NCBI GenBank assembly: GCA_963789565.1 | Contig: CAWBKX010000002.1 | Span: 1,426,001-1,490,000 of the forward strand | From: CALAGB01 sp963789565 | GTDB taxonomy: Bacteria; Chloroflexota; Chloroflexia; Thermomicrobiales; Thermomicrobiaceae | Length of the DNA: 64,000 nt | Direction of reading: 5' to 3' | Program-made: the position numbers and the translations under genes | Notes under the pieces: generated by a model | Told to the model about the DNA's origin: nothing | The model's database searches: none | What the model saw: only the letters and a program-made list of their open reading frames with translations | In this document: positions 34,263 through 40,857 of the stretch, piece after piece | How the letters are laid out: each line of letters begins with the position of its first letter | How positions within the stretch are numbered: the first letter of the stretch is position 1

Positions 34263-37019
34263 ATGCTGGGTCAACCCAAACGATGGAACAATCGGGATAC
34301 CGCGAGCCCAATGAGGTTCGTGCGTGACGTGATGACGACACGGTTCGGTGTCGTCTTCGCGGTGATTCTGGCCGTAGGTGGACTGAGCCTGCTATCGGCA
34401 ACATCCGCACTGGCGGACACCGAGGTCATGTCGGATTCCGCCTCGGGGTCGGCACTGGTCGCGCCGCCGGCGCCGCACCCCTACGACCAGACGTTCTCGC
34501 TGCACTCGGACCCCGGCGCGCCTCAGGTCATCTACCTCGACTTCGTCGGCTCCTCGGTCCAGTCGGGGAATGAAGTCTGGACCGACACGCCCTACAGCCT
34601 CGACGGTGACCCGTCGAGTTTCAGCGACGCCGAGATGGACGTCATCCAGAACGTCTGGGCGCGGGTGAGCGAGAACTTCGCCGCGTTCCACGTCGACGTG
34701 ACCACCGAGAGCCCGGACGATTCGGTGTTCACGTCGGGGGGCGGCGTCCGGGTCGACATCACGAACGGGGGCACCACCCCGCTGGCGATCCAGTGTGCAG
34801 CGCCGTGCGTCGGCCTGGCCTTCGTCGGTACGTGGGGACAAATCGACCCTGCAGCGGTCGTTCTCCCGCAAAACGCCGAGGCCGGCAACGCCGGCAACCC
34901 GGAGCTGATCGCCGAGACGGCGACGCACGAGGTCGGCCACAGCCTCGGCCTGGGACACGACACGACCTCGGCGGCCACGAGCCTCTGGGACGCCGTCATG
35001 GCTCCGGCCTATCAGGGCGCCCCGCTCGAGCAGTGGACGTCGACGGCGCCGTCGGGCCTGATCGGCGGGGACGAGTTGTCGACCATCGAGCAGACGCTCG
35101 CTCCCAGGTCCGATGGGTACGGCCAGAGCTTCGCGGAGGCAACCCCGCTGACCGGATCGAGCTTCGACATCAGCGGGACGATTGCGGGTGACACGGAGAC
35201 CGACTGGTTCAGTTTCACGGTGCCGCAGGGGGCGGGCCCGCTGACCCTCGACGTGGCGCCGTCGCAGTACAACTCGATGCTCGACATCGACGCGACGCTG
35301 TTCGACAGCTCAGACATTCAGCTGATCGACAGCAACCCCACGGCCACGTTCGTCAGCCCGAGTGCGGCGTCGGGCCTGGATGCGCCGTTCACGAACGTGA
35401 GCCTCTCGCCCGGCAGCACCTACTACCTCCGGGTTCAGGGGACCGGCGGCCCGGGCTATTCGAGCTACGGTTCGATCGGCAGCTACACGATCACCGGCGC
35501 CTACACATGCGCCGCGGGCTTTTATTCAGGTACGGGGTACACACCCTGCTCGCCTGCCCCCACAGGCTCCTACGTCGACTCCGCAGGCGCGACCATAGCA
35601 ACACCGTGTTCGGTGGGCACCTACCAGCCGAACACGGGGCAGGTTGCCTGTCTTCTGGCAGACCCAGGCTCCTACGTCGACTCCGCAGGGGCGACCATAG
35701 CAACACCGTGTCCGGTGGGAACGCACCAGCCGAACACGGGGCAGGTTGCCTGTCTTCTGGCTGATCCAGGCAACTTTGTCGATGCCGCGGGCGCAATTGC
35801 GGAGATGCCGTGTCTTGTTGGGTATTATCAGCCGAACTCAGGACAGATCTCTTGCCTCGCAGCACCAGATGGATCGTATGTCGGTCAGACCGGGTCGATC
35901 ACGGCCACGCCGTGTGCCCTGGGCACCTACCAGCCTGATACCGGTCAGGCGTCGTGCCTCGACGCTCCCGCTGGTTCGTACGTTGGCGTCATTGGCGCGG
36001 CCTCGGCGACGCCATGTTCATCGGGCTATTACCAGGATCTGGCAGCGCAGACCACCTGCAAGGCTGCTCCTCCTGGCGCATACGTCGCCACAGTGGGCGC
36101 GACTTCGGCGACGCCGTGTGCGCTGGGCACCTATCAGCCAAATTCCGCGTCTACACTGTGCGTTGTGGCAGAGCCAGGCAACTTCGTCGACTCCACTGGC
36201 TCACCCTCGGAGACGGCATGCCCGCTAGGCACGTATCAGCCAAACTCGGGGCAATCATCCTGTCTCCCCGCTCCGGTGAACACGTTCGTTGACACGTCGG
36301 GCGCCACGGCGCCGACAGCCTGTCCGACCGGCACGTACCAACCCTTGACGGGGCAATCGTCCTGCATCCAGTCGCCTCCGACCGTCAATGCCGCAGGGCC
36401 TTATAGCGGAACCGAAGGCATGGCGGTCAGCCTTAGCGGCACGGCAACCGGTACTAGCGTGACGACTCAATGGACCTCTGCTGCCAACGCCGGAACCGTC
36501 GGCACATGCAGCTTCGACGATACCTCCAGTCCCGTCACGACGGTCACCTGCACCGACCAGGGCAGCTACACGCTCACGCTCACGGCGGATGACGGCGTCA
36601 ATGCGCCCATCTCAAACGACGCGCAGCTGACGATCACCCAACCAGTGACCGTTTCCTACAGCATCAAGCCGCTCTTCGATCAGCACAAACCGGCGGAGGA
36701 AGGGAGCACCGTTCCCGTCAAACTGCAGGTGCTGGACGCAAATGGCCACAACGTTTCGTCTTCGAACCTCGCGGTCACGGCGGTAGACGTCGATGGCAAT
36801 CCGCACTTGCTGCACACCGACGGGCACGCCAACCCACACAACGTCTTCCGCTATGATCGCTCGCTGCACGGCTACATCCTGAACCTCAACACGGATGGGT
36901 TGCGTCCAGGAACACACACGCTGCACCTGACGATCGGCAGCGACCCAACAATCTATTCGGTCACGGTCGTCATCAGGGATAACCACGACGGGCACGGACA
37001 CGGGCACGGCGACCATTGA
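34263..37019 (+). CDS. Secreted metalloprotease-like protein with 34-residue Cys repeats
   Basis: 918 residues from the ATG at 34263, preceded by GAGGAGGAAG. A signal peptide ends near SATSALA. The zincin motif ATHEVGHSLGLGHD (HExxHxxGxxHD) lies near residue 220, with an upstream SDAEMDVIQNVWARVSENF segment as in metzincins. A pre-peptidase C-terminal-like beta domain follows (about 280-415). Then come eight tandem 34-residue repeats (PC-x-x-GTYQPNTGQ-x-x-C, GSYVDSAGA), resembling GCC2_GCC3/ephrin-receptor Cys repeats. A PKD-like domain (PPTVNAAGPYSGTEG), a PxKF-like domain (EEGSTVPVKLQVLDANG) and a His-rich tail HDGHGHGHGDH complete it. Codons in the first third look more G+C-rich than in neighbours, hinting at transfer. 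The nearby LuxR-type regulator may control it. Confidence 0.75.
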   Translation: MLGQPKRWNNRDTASPMRFVRDVMTTRFGVVFAVILAVGGLSLLSATSALADTEVMSDSASGSALVAPPAPHPYDQTFSLHSDPGAPQVIYLDFVGSSVQSGNEVWTDTPYSLDGDPSSFSDAEMDVIQNVWARVSENFAAFHVDVTTESPDDSVFTSGGGVRVDITNGGTTPLAIQCAAPCVGLAFVGTWGQIDPAAVVLPQNAEAGNAGNPELIAETATHEVGHSLGLGHDTTSAATSLWDAVMAPAYQGAPLEQWTSTAPSGLIGGDELSTIEQTLAPRSDGYGQSFAEATPLTGSSFDISGTIAGDTETDWFSFTVPQGAGPLTLDVAPSQYNSMLDIDATLFDSSDIQLIDSNPTATFVSPSAASGLDAPFTNVSLSPGSTYYLRVQGTGGPGYSSYGSIGSYTITGAYTCAAGFYSGTGYTPCSPAPTGSYVDSAGATIATPCSVGTYQPNTGQVACLLADPGSYVDSAGATIATPCPVGTHQPNTGQVACLLADPGNFVDAAGAIAEMPCLVGYYQPNSGQISCLAAPDGSYVGQTGSITATPCALGTYQPDTGQASCLDAPAGSYVGVIGAASATPCSSGYYQDLAAQTTCKAAPPGAYVATVGATSATPCALGTYQPNSASTLCVVAEPGNFVDSTGSPSETACPLGTYQPNSGQSSCLPAPVNTFVDTSGATAPTACPTGTYQPLTGQSSCIQSPPTVNAAGPYSGTEGMAVSLSGTATGTSVTTQWTSAANAGTVGTCSFDDTSSPVTTVTCTDQGSYTLTLTADDGVNAPISNDAQLTITQPVTVSYSIKPLFDQHKPAEEGSTVPVKLQVLDANGHNVSSSNLAVTAVDVDGNPHLLHTDGHANPHNVFRYDRSLHGYILNLNTDGLRPGTHTLHLTIGSDPTIYSVTVVIRDNHDGHGHGHGDH
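35508..36372 (+). repeat. 102-bp tandem coding repeats
   Basis: About eight units of 34 codons inside the metalloprotease-like gene, each with two Cys. The first two full units (from about 35560 to 35765) are almost identical at DNA level, pointing to recent expansion; later units are diverged. Confidence 0.85.
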
Positions 37020-37021
37020 GG

Positions 37022-37097
37022 TAGGTCAGACCAATGACCTAGTTCCGTCAATCGAAGCAGAGGCACGAGGCGGTCACCGGCAAAGGTAACCGCCTCG
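37022..37097 (+). terminator. Two consecutive hairpins behind the metalloprotease gene
   Basis: TAGGTCA-GACCAA-TGACCTA (37022-37041) starts two bases after the stop. It is followed by CGAGGCGGT...ACCGCCTCG (37066-37097, 14-base loop). Both stems are perfect but neither has a T run, so termination is inferred from position only. Confidence 0.5.
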
Positions 37098-37205
37098 CTC
37101 GTTGAGTCGTGACGAGTCGTGCCGCTGACACCGTCCAACCGTGCCTCCGAATATCAGTGAAGCCGGGCCGACCGTCGCGCGGTCAACCGCGCCCCTCGCC
37201 GCGTG

Positions 37206-37273
37206 CCCCTGTAGATCTACTTAGTCGGCTCCGCCATAACTGGCATCCCGAAATTAAGCTCTTCCTCCGATGT
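37206..37273. promoter_or_regulatory. Bipartite upstream element, copy B
   Basis: CCCCTGTAGATCTACTTA (palindrome at 37211-37220), 31 bases, then AATTAAGCTCTTCCTCCGAT; same layout as copy A at 34024. It lies 165-235 bases before the small-protein cluster. The rest of 37098-37438 shows no gene. Confidence 0.65.
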
Positions 37274-37438
37274 ACACAGCACCGATTCTCATTACAGTCT
37301 TGACAACGCATCAGAACGAAACAGGGTCCTGGTTCGAGGCTCGATGGCTGAGACCGGACGTGCGGGGTGTTCTGATGGGTCCTTGTTGGAAGTGTCCGCG
37401 GTGTCGAGCACCGGGCACTCAGTGAAGGAGGGCGCCAT

Positions 37439-37702
37439 ATGGCACTGCTGGTGATCTGGCACGACGTCCAGGATTACGACGCGTTTCGCGCGGTCTACGA
37501 CTCGATGGGCGACGTGCAGCAGCAATGGGGGGTGACCAGGGAGTCAGTTCATCAGCTGGACGGAGCGCCGAACACGGTGCTGATTCAGCACGAGTTCGCC
37601 ACGACCGCGCAGGCGCAGGCGTTCCTTACCAACCGTGAGCTGCACGCCGCGATGCAGCGCGCAGGAGTCAAGGGAGAGCCCCGCATCGAGATCTATAGCT
37701 AG
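37439..37702 (+). CDS. Small dimeric alpha/beta-barrel-like protein
   Basis: 87 residues; GGAGG lies before the ATG. The sequence begins MALLVIWHDVQDYDAFRAVY and continues with VTRESVHQLDGAPNTVLIQH and EFATTAQAQAFLTNRELHAA. This is a ferredoxin-like half-barrel of the ABM/DABB type, lacking a signal peptide. It is clearly paralogous to the product at 38682 (MALTVVRHTVNDYGAWREVY). Members of this fold act as monooxygenases, cyclases or stress proteins, and many have no known activity. It is the first gene of a four-gene cluster behind upstream element B. Confidence 0.7.
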   Translation: MALLVIWHDVQDYDAFRAVYDSMGDVQQQWGVTRESVHQLDGAPNTVLIQHEFATTAQAQAFLTNRELHAAMQRAGVKGEPRIEIYS

Positions 37703-37770
37703 ATCGTCTCTCAGATTCAGGTCGGGTGAAGGGTCATATTCGCGAGAATTTCGTAGTCAGGGAGGTATTC

Positions 37771-38205
37771 ATGTCTGTTGACGAAGTACGTCAGGCTTCC
37801 GATCAATTCTATGCAGCGCTGAGAAAAGGCATCGGCGGCGATCCCAGCGCGATGTTCGACGTCTGTTCCCACGGTGATGACGTCACCACCATGCATCCCA
37901 TCGGTGGACGGCAGGTCGGTTGGTCCGAGGTTCGCAACATCTGGGACATGGCGGCCCACGCGATGACCGGCGGGAACGTCGAGGTGGCTGACCTCCATAT
38001 CACGATGCTTGGCCAAGACGGCGCGTACACCATCGGAACTGAAACCGCGACGACCATCGTCGAGGGAAAGCCGGTCTCCTTCTCGGCGCGCTGCACCAAC
38101 GTCTATCGACGCGAAGCAGACGGCTGGAAGATCGTCCATCACCACACTGATCTCGCACCGAATGCCGAGGCGGCCTTCGAGCACGCCATAGCGAAGGCGA
38201 ATTGA
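37771..38205 (+). CDS. SnoaL/NTF2-like protein
   Basis: 144 residues from the ATG at 37771, preceded by AGGGAGG. Reads like a DUF4440/SnoaL_3 NTF2 fold: VDEVRQASDQFYAALRKG, DDVTTMHPIGGRQVGWSEV, GTETATTIVEGKPVSFSARC and NVYRREADGWKIVHHHTDL, which is the signature end of the family. Such proteins bind small hydrophobic ligands, and some are isomerases or cyclases. It is flanked by alpha/beta-barrel proteins, a combination also seen around polyketide or aromatic-compound modification, but no synthase is present here. Confidence 0.75.
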   Translation: MSVDEVRQASDQFYAALRKGIGGDPSAMFDVCSHGDDVTTMHPIGGRQVGWSEVRNIWDMAAHAMTGGNVEVADLHITMLGQDGAYTIGTETATTIVEGKPVSFSARCTNVYRREADGWKIVHHHTDLAPNAEAAFEHAIAKAN

Positions 38206-38290
38206 ACCGAGTGGCCCGCGCGTGCGTCGAAGCGGAACGAGGTTATTTGCATACGCCGCCTGCCTGACACTGTCCGAGGGGAGATAGGCC

Positions 38291-38581
38291 ATGTACGCGA
38301 TGATCAACCACTTCCCGCTCACGATCCCAGTCGAGGATCTGCGAGCGCCTTTGGAAGAAAGCGGGGTACCATTGATATCGAACTTCCCCGGCTTCCAGGG
38401 ACTCGCCTTCGTGGCCGAGGGCGAGAAAGAGGCTGCCATGGTTATCTTTTGGGACACCGAAGACCACGCGATCGACGCTGGAAAGGCCTTTGGCCCCACC
38501 TGGTTCCACGAGTACGTCGCGCCGTACCTGGCCGGGGAGCAGCGACGCACGGTGGGTAAGGTCATCGTGGAGCGGCTTTGA
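38291..38581 (+). CDS. Small alpha/beta-barrel-like protein
   Basis: 96 residues; GGGGAG lies upstream of the ATG. MYAMINHFPLTIPVEDLRAP, then NFPGFQGLAFVAEGEKEAA, MVIFWDTEDHAIDAG and VGKVIVERL. This suggests a DABB/ABM-like fold (strand, helix, strand with a GFQG turn). Only distantly like its two neighbours at 37439 and 38682. No catalytic residues can be assigned. Confidence 0.65.
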   Translation: MYAMINHFPLTIPVEDLRAPLEESGVPLISNFPGFQGLAFVAEGEKEAAMVIFWDTEDHAIDAGKAFGPTWFHEYVAPYLAGEQRRTVGKVIVERL

Positions 38582-38681
38582 CCTGGTGCAGACATTAGCG
38601 CGGCCCTCACGCGGATCTTGCCACACGGTCGAGTAACTCATCTTGGAACGCTTGATTGAGACAAGCAGAAAGGTAACGACA

Positions 38682-38951
38682 ATGGCACTCACAGTGGTTC
38701 GACACACGGTCAACGACTACGGCGCCTGGCGAGAGGTCTACGACTCGGTGAAGCCGCTGCAGACGAAATACGGAGTCCTGGAAGAGAGCGTCTATCAGGA
38801 TCCCGGAAATCCCAACGACGTACTGATCCTGCACCGCTTCGCCAGTGTGGCCAAGGCCGAAGCGTTCGTAAACAGCGCTGAACTCCACGAAGCCATGGGG
38901 CGCGGCGGAGTCGCCGGGCCTCCACGCGTCGAGGTCTTCGAGGACGCCTAG
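38682..38951 (+). CDS. Small dimeric alpha/beta-barrel-like protein, paralogue
   Basis: 89 residues from the ATG at 38682 with AAAGG upstream. Paralogue of the 37439 product: both have DYxAxRxVYDS near the start, a GVxxESVxQ segment and a conserved end (ELHEAMGRGGVAGPPRVEVF against ELHAAMQRAGVKGEPRIEIY). Last gene of the four-member cluster, closed by a strong hairpin at 39048. Confidence 0.7.
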   Translation: MALTVVRHTVNDYGAWREVYDSVKPLQTKYGVLEESVYQDPGNPNDVLILHRFASVAKAEAFVNSAELHEAMGRGGVAGPPRVEVFEDA

Positions 38952-39047
38952 CACCGGACGATGATCGGCGGGATCGCGGTTAATGGCGGCTCTCTCCGCT
39001 GATTCCATGCGCGCGGTCGTCATCCAACCCCATCACGAGATCGTGTT

Positions 39048-39079
39048 CGAGGGCGACCACCATGCCGTGGTCGCCCTCG
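39048..39079. terminator. Long perfect hairpin
   Basis: CGAGGGCGACCAC pairs perfectly with GTGGTCGCCCTCG (13 bp) around a CATGCC loop. Located 97 bases after the small-protein cluster and just before the DUF1028 gene. No T run on either strand. Confidence 0.6.
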
Positions 39080-39121
39080 CGCCTCGTTGCGTCACACTCT
39101 CGCCTCGTCGATAATGACCCC

Positions 39122-40048
39122 ATGCGACAAAACGGACGTGAGTGCAGGGATAGGCGAGTGATCAGTGAGAGGGGCGAACCGCTCGTTTCGACGTTCTCGA
39201 TCGTGGCGCGCGATCCGCACAGCGGCGACCTCGGCATCGCCGTGCAGTCAAAATTCCTGGCGGTCGGTGCGGTCGTCCCCTGGGCACGAGCCGGAGTCGG
39301 CGCCGTCGCCACCCAGGCACGCGCCAACGTGGCCTGGGGACCTCAGGCGCTTGAACTGATGGCCCGTGGCATGAGCGCGCGCGAGGTAATGGATGCGCTT
39401 ACCTCCTCCGACGCGGGCTCACACGAGCGGCAATGCGGCATCGTCGACGCCAACGGCAACGCCGCCAGCTTCAGCGGACCCGACTGCATGTATTGGGCGG
39501 GCGGCACGGAAGGGGACGGGTTCTGCTGCCAGGGGAACATCCTGGTCGGCCCCGACGTGGTCGACGCTATGGCGCACGCCTACAGCAGCAGCACTGCGTC
39601 GTTCGCGCACCGGCTCATCAACGCACTCGAAGGCGGCCAAGCGGCCGGTGGAGACAGTCGTGGTCGGCAATCAGCCGCGCTGCTGATCGTGCGCGAAGGC
39701 GGCGGTTACGGCGGCAACAATGATCGCTACATCGACGTACGCGTTGACGATCATCCCGAGCCGATCGACGAACTGCGCCGACTGCTCTTGCTTCACGAGG
39801 TCTATTTCGGCACCGCTGAAACCAAACTTCGATCCTTGGACGCAGATGTCGTCGCCCGCGTTCAGGGCCAACTGCGGCGGCTCGGGCTTCTGACAGGGGC
39901 TCACGAGGGGCTGGATGAGGGCACCCGCGCGGCGCTGGAAGGGTTCATCGGACGCGAGAATCTCGAGGAGCGTACATTCAACGGCACCGAAATTGATGAG
40001 GTAGTCCTGGATTTCCTCGAACGGCGATCCAGCGAGGATCCTCGCTAG
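39122..40048 (+). CDS. DUF1028 family protein with C-terminal PG-binding-like domain
   Basis: About 308 residues; start uncertain (ATG 39122 or GTG 39158, neither with a good ribosome-binding site). The DUF1028 body begins STFSIVARDPHSGDLGIAVQ and shows KFLAVGAVVPWARAGVGAVA, TQARANVAWGPQALELMARG, CQGNILVGPDVVDAMAHAY and GGNNDRYIDVRVDDHPEPI, the usual blocks of this Ntn-hydrolase-like family. The last ~70 residues (VVARVQGQLRRLGLLTG) resemble the small peptidoglycan-binding domain sometimes fused to DUF1028. There is no signal peptide. Enzymatic activity not established. Confidence 0.8.
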   Translation: MRQNGRECRDRRVISERGEPLVSTFSIVARDPHSGDLGIAVQSKFLAVGAVVPWARAGVGAVATQARANVAWGPQALELMARGMSAREVMDALTSSDAGSHERQCGIVDANGNAASFSGPDCMYWAGGTEGDGFCCQGNILVGPDVVDAMAHAYSSSTASFAHRLINALEGGQAAGGDSRGRQSAALLIVREGGGYGGNNDRYIDVRVDDHPEPIDELRRLLLLHEVYFGTAETKLRSLDADVVARVQGQLRRLGLLTGAHEGLDEGTRAALEGFIGRENLEERTFNGTEIDEVVLDFLERRSSEDPR

Positions 40049-40232
40049 CGGTGCGACTCAGGGGACGGAGCAAATCGATACGTTCGAGTGAAACGTGACG
40101 ACAAGCAGACAGACCACATGTTGCATGAGCTGGATGCGAAACGTCCGTACAATCCGTTCACACGGGGTTAATATTGGTCACATACGCTCTCACCAGCAGA
40201 GGCCTCGGCGGCGCGTCGGTCAAATTATGTTG

Positions 40233-40257
40233 TAACGTAGACGTGACGTGCACGTTA
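40233..40257. promoter_or_regulatory. Quasi-palindrome built of four ACGT units
   Basis: TAACGT-AG-ACGT-G-ACGT-GC-ACGTTA: four ACGT tetranucleotides spaced 2, 1 and 2 bases, ends inverted (TAACGT/ACGTTA). It includes the perfect palindrome ACGTGCACGT at 40246-40255. In the 800-bp gap before the Ig-repeat gene. Confidence 0.5.
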
Positions 40258-40449
40258 ACGCTTTAAGGGTCACGGACGCCACCCGAGTCACGTCTCCCGT
40301 TGAGGGCTAGGAACGGGGACGTACTGAACGGTGAGTTGGTGGCGACGGCACGATGGCCACCGCCGGATTCGGGGCCAATCACAGTCAGGCGCGCTCAAAC
40401 TGCTCCACATTCTCACCTGCCGCCTTAACCCAGGTTGATCTTCGTGGGT

Positions 40450-40857
40450 CCCGCGCGTTCCACGCAGGAGGCGCGATGCACGCTCCCGGACGAACAATCA
40501 ACGCGAGGTGGGATTGGCGACCGCGCGCTGCGAAACTGATCGCACTGCCGCTTGCCCCATTGCTATCTGTGGGTCGCGGCTACGCGGATGCATCGGGCAT
40601 ACGGGCTGACGACGGTTGCGACCCGACTTCGCGGTCCGATGCGGAGGGGCATCGAAACCGGGAGGAAACCTTCGGGCATATATGGATAGGGACGGGAGCG
40701 CGCCACCGTCTGGGCGTGATGATCGCCAACCCCGATCGGGCGCCACGTGCGCCACCAAATCTTTTGAACGGCGTGAAACGCGCCACTGATTGATCGGCCG
40801 AAGCGAAAAGTGAGCCTGGGATGGGGCTCGACGCTTCGCAACTATTGAGGAAGGGTT
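40450..40857 (+). repeat. Diverged leader repeat, copy 1
   Basis: The region before the first Ig-repeat gene shares several blocks with 44025-44465. These include TCCAC-x-CAGGAGG-x-GCGATGC near 40460, AACCGGG-x-GGA followed by CCTTCGGGC near 40665, and GCCGAAGCG near 40798. A 105-codon frame (40476-40793) begins at the shared ATG behind AGGAGG. Its similarity to the corresponding frame in copy 2 is patchy, so it could be a leader peptide or a structured RNA. Confidence 0.5.
40799..40838 (+). promoter_or_regulatory. Nested hairpin before the ribosome-binding site
   Basis: Outer stem CGAAGCG/CGCTTCG and inner stem GAGCC/GGCTC enclose a TGGGATGG loop, ending eight bases before the Shine-Dalgarno GAGGAAGGG. 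It could control access to the start or act as an attenuator. Confidence 0.5.

Noticed and set aside
35508..36372. CRISPR-like array
   Set aside because: The 102-bp periodicity is a coding tandem repeat in frame, without short identical repeats and unique spacers.
37320..37345. tRNA fragment suggested by GGTTCGAGGCTCGAT
   Set aside because: No acceptor stem, anticodon arm or CCA end could be folded around it.
40640..40720. Known riboswitch (for example c-di-GMP class)
   Set aside because: Hairpin blocks are present, but I could not place the conserved core sequence of any class I know.
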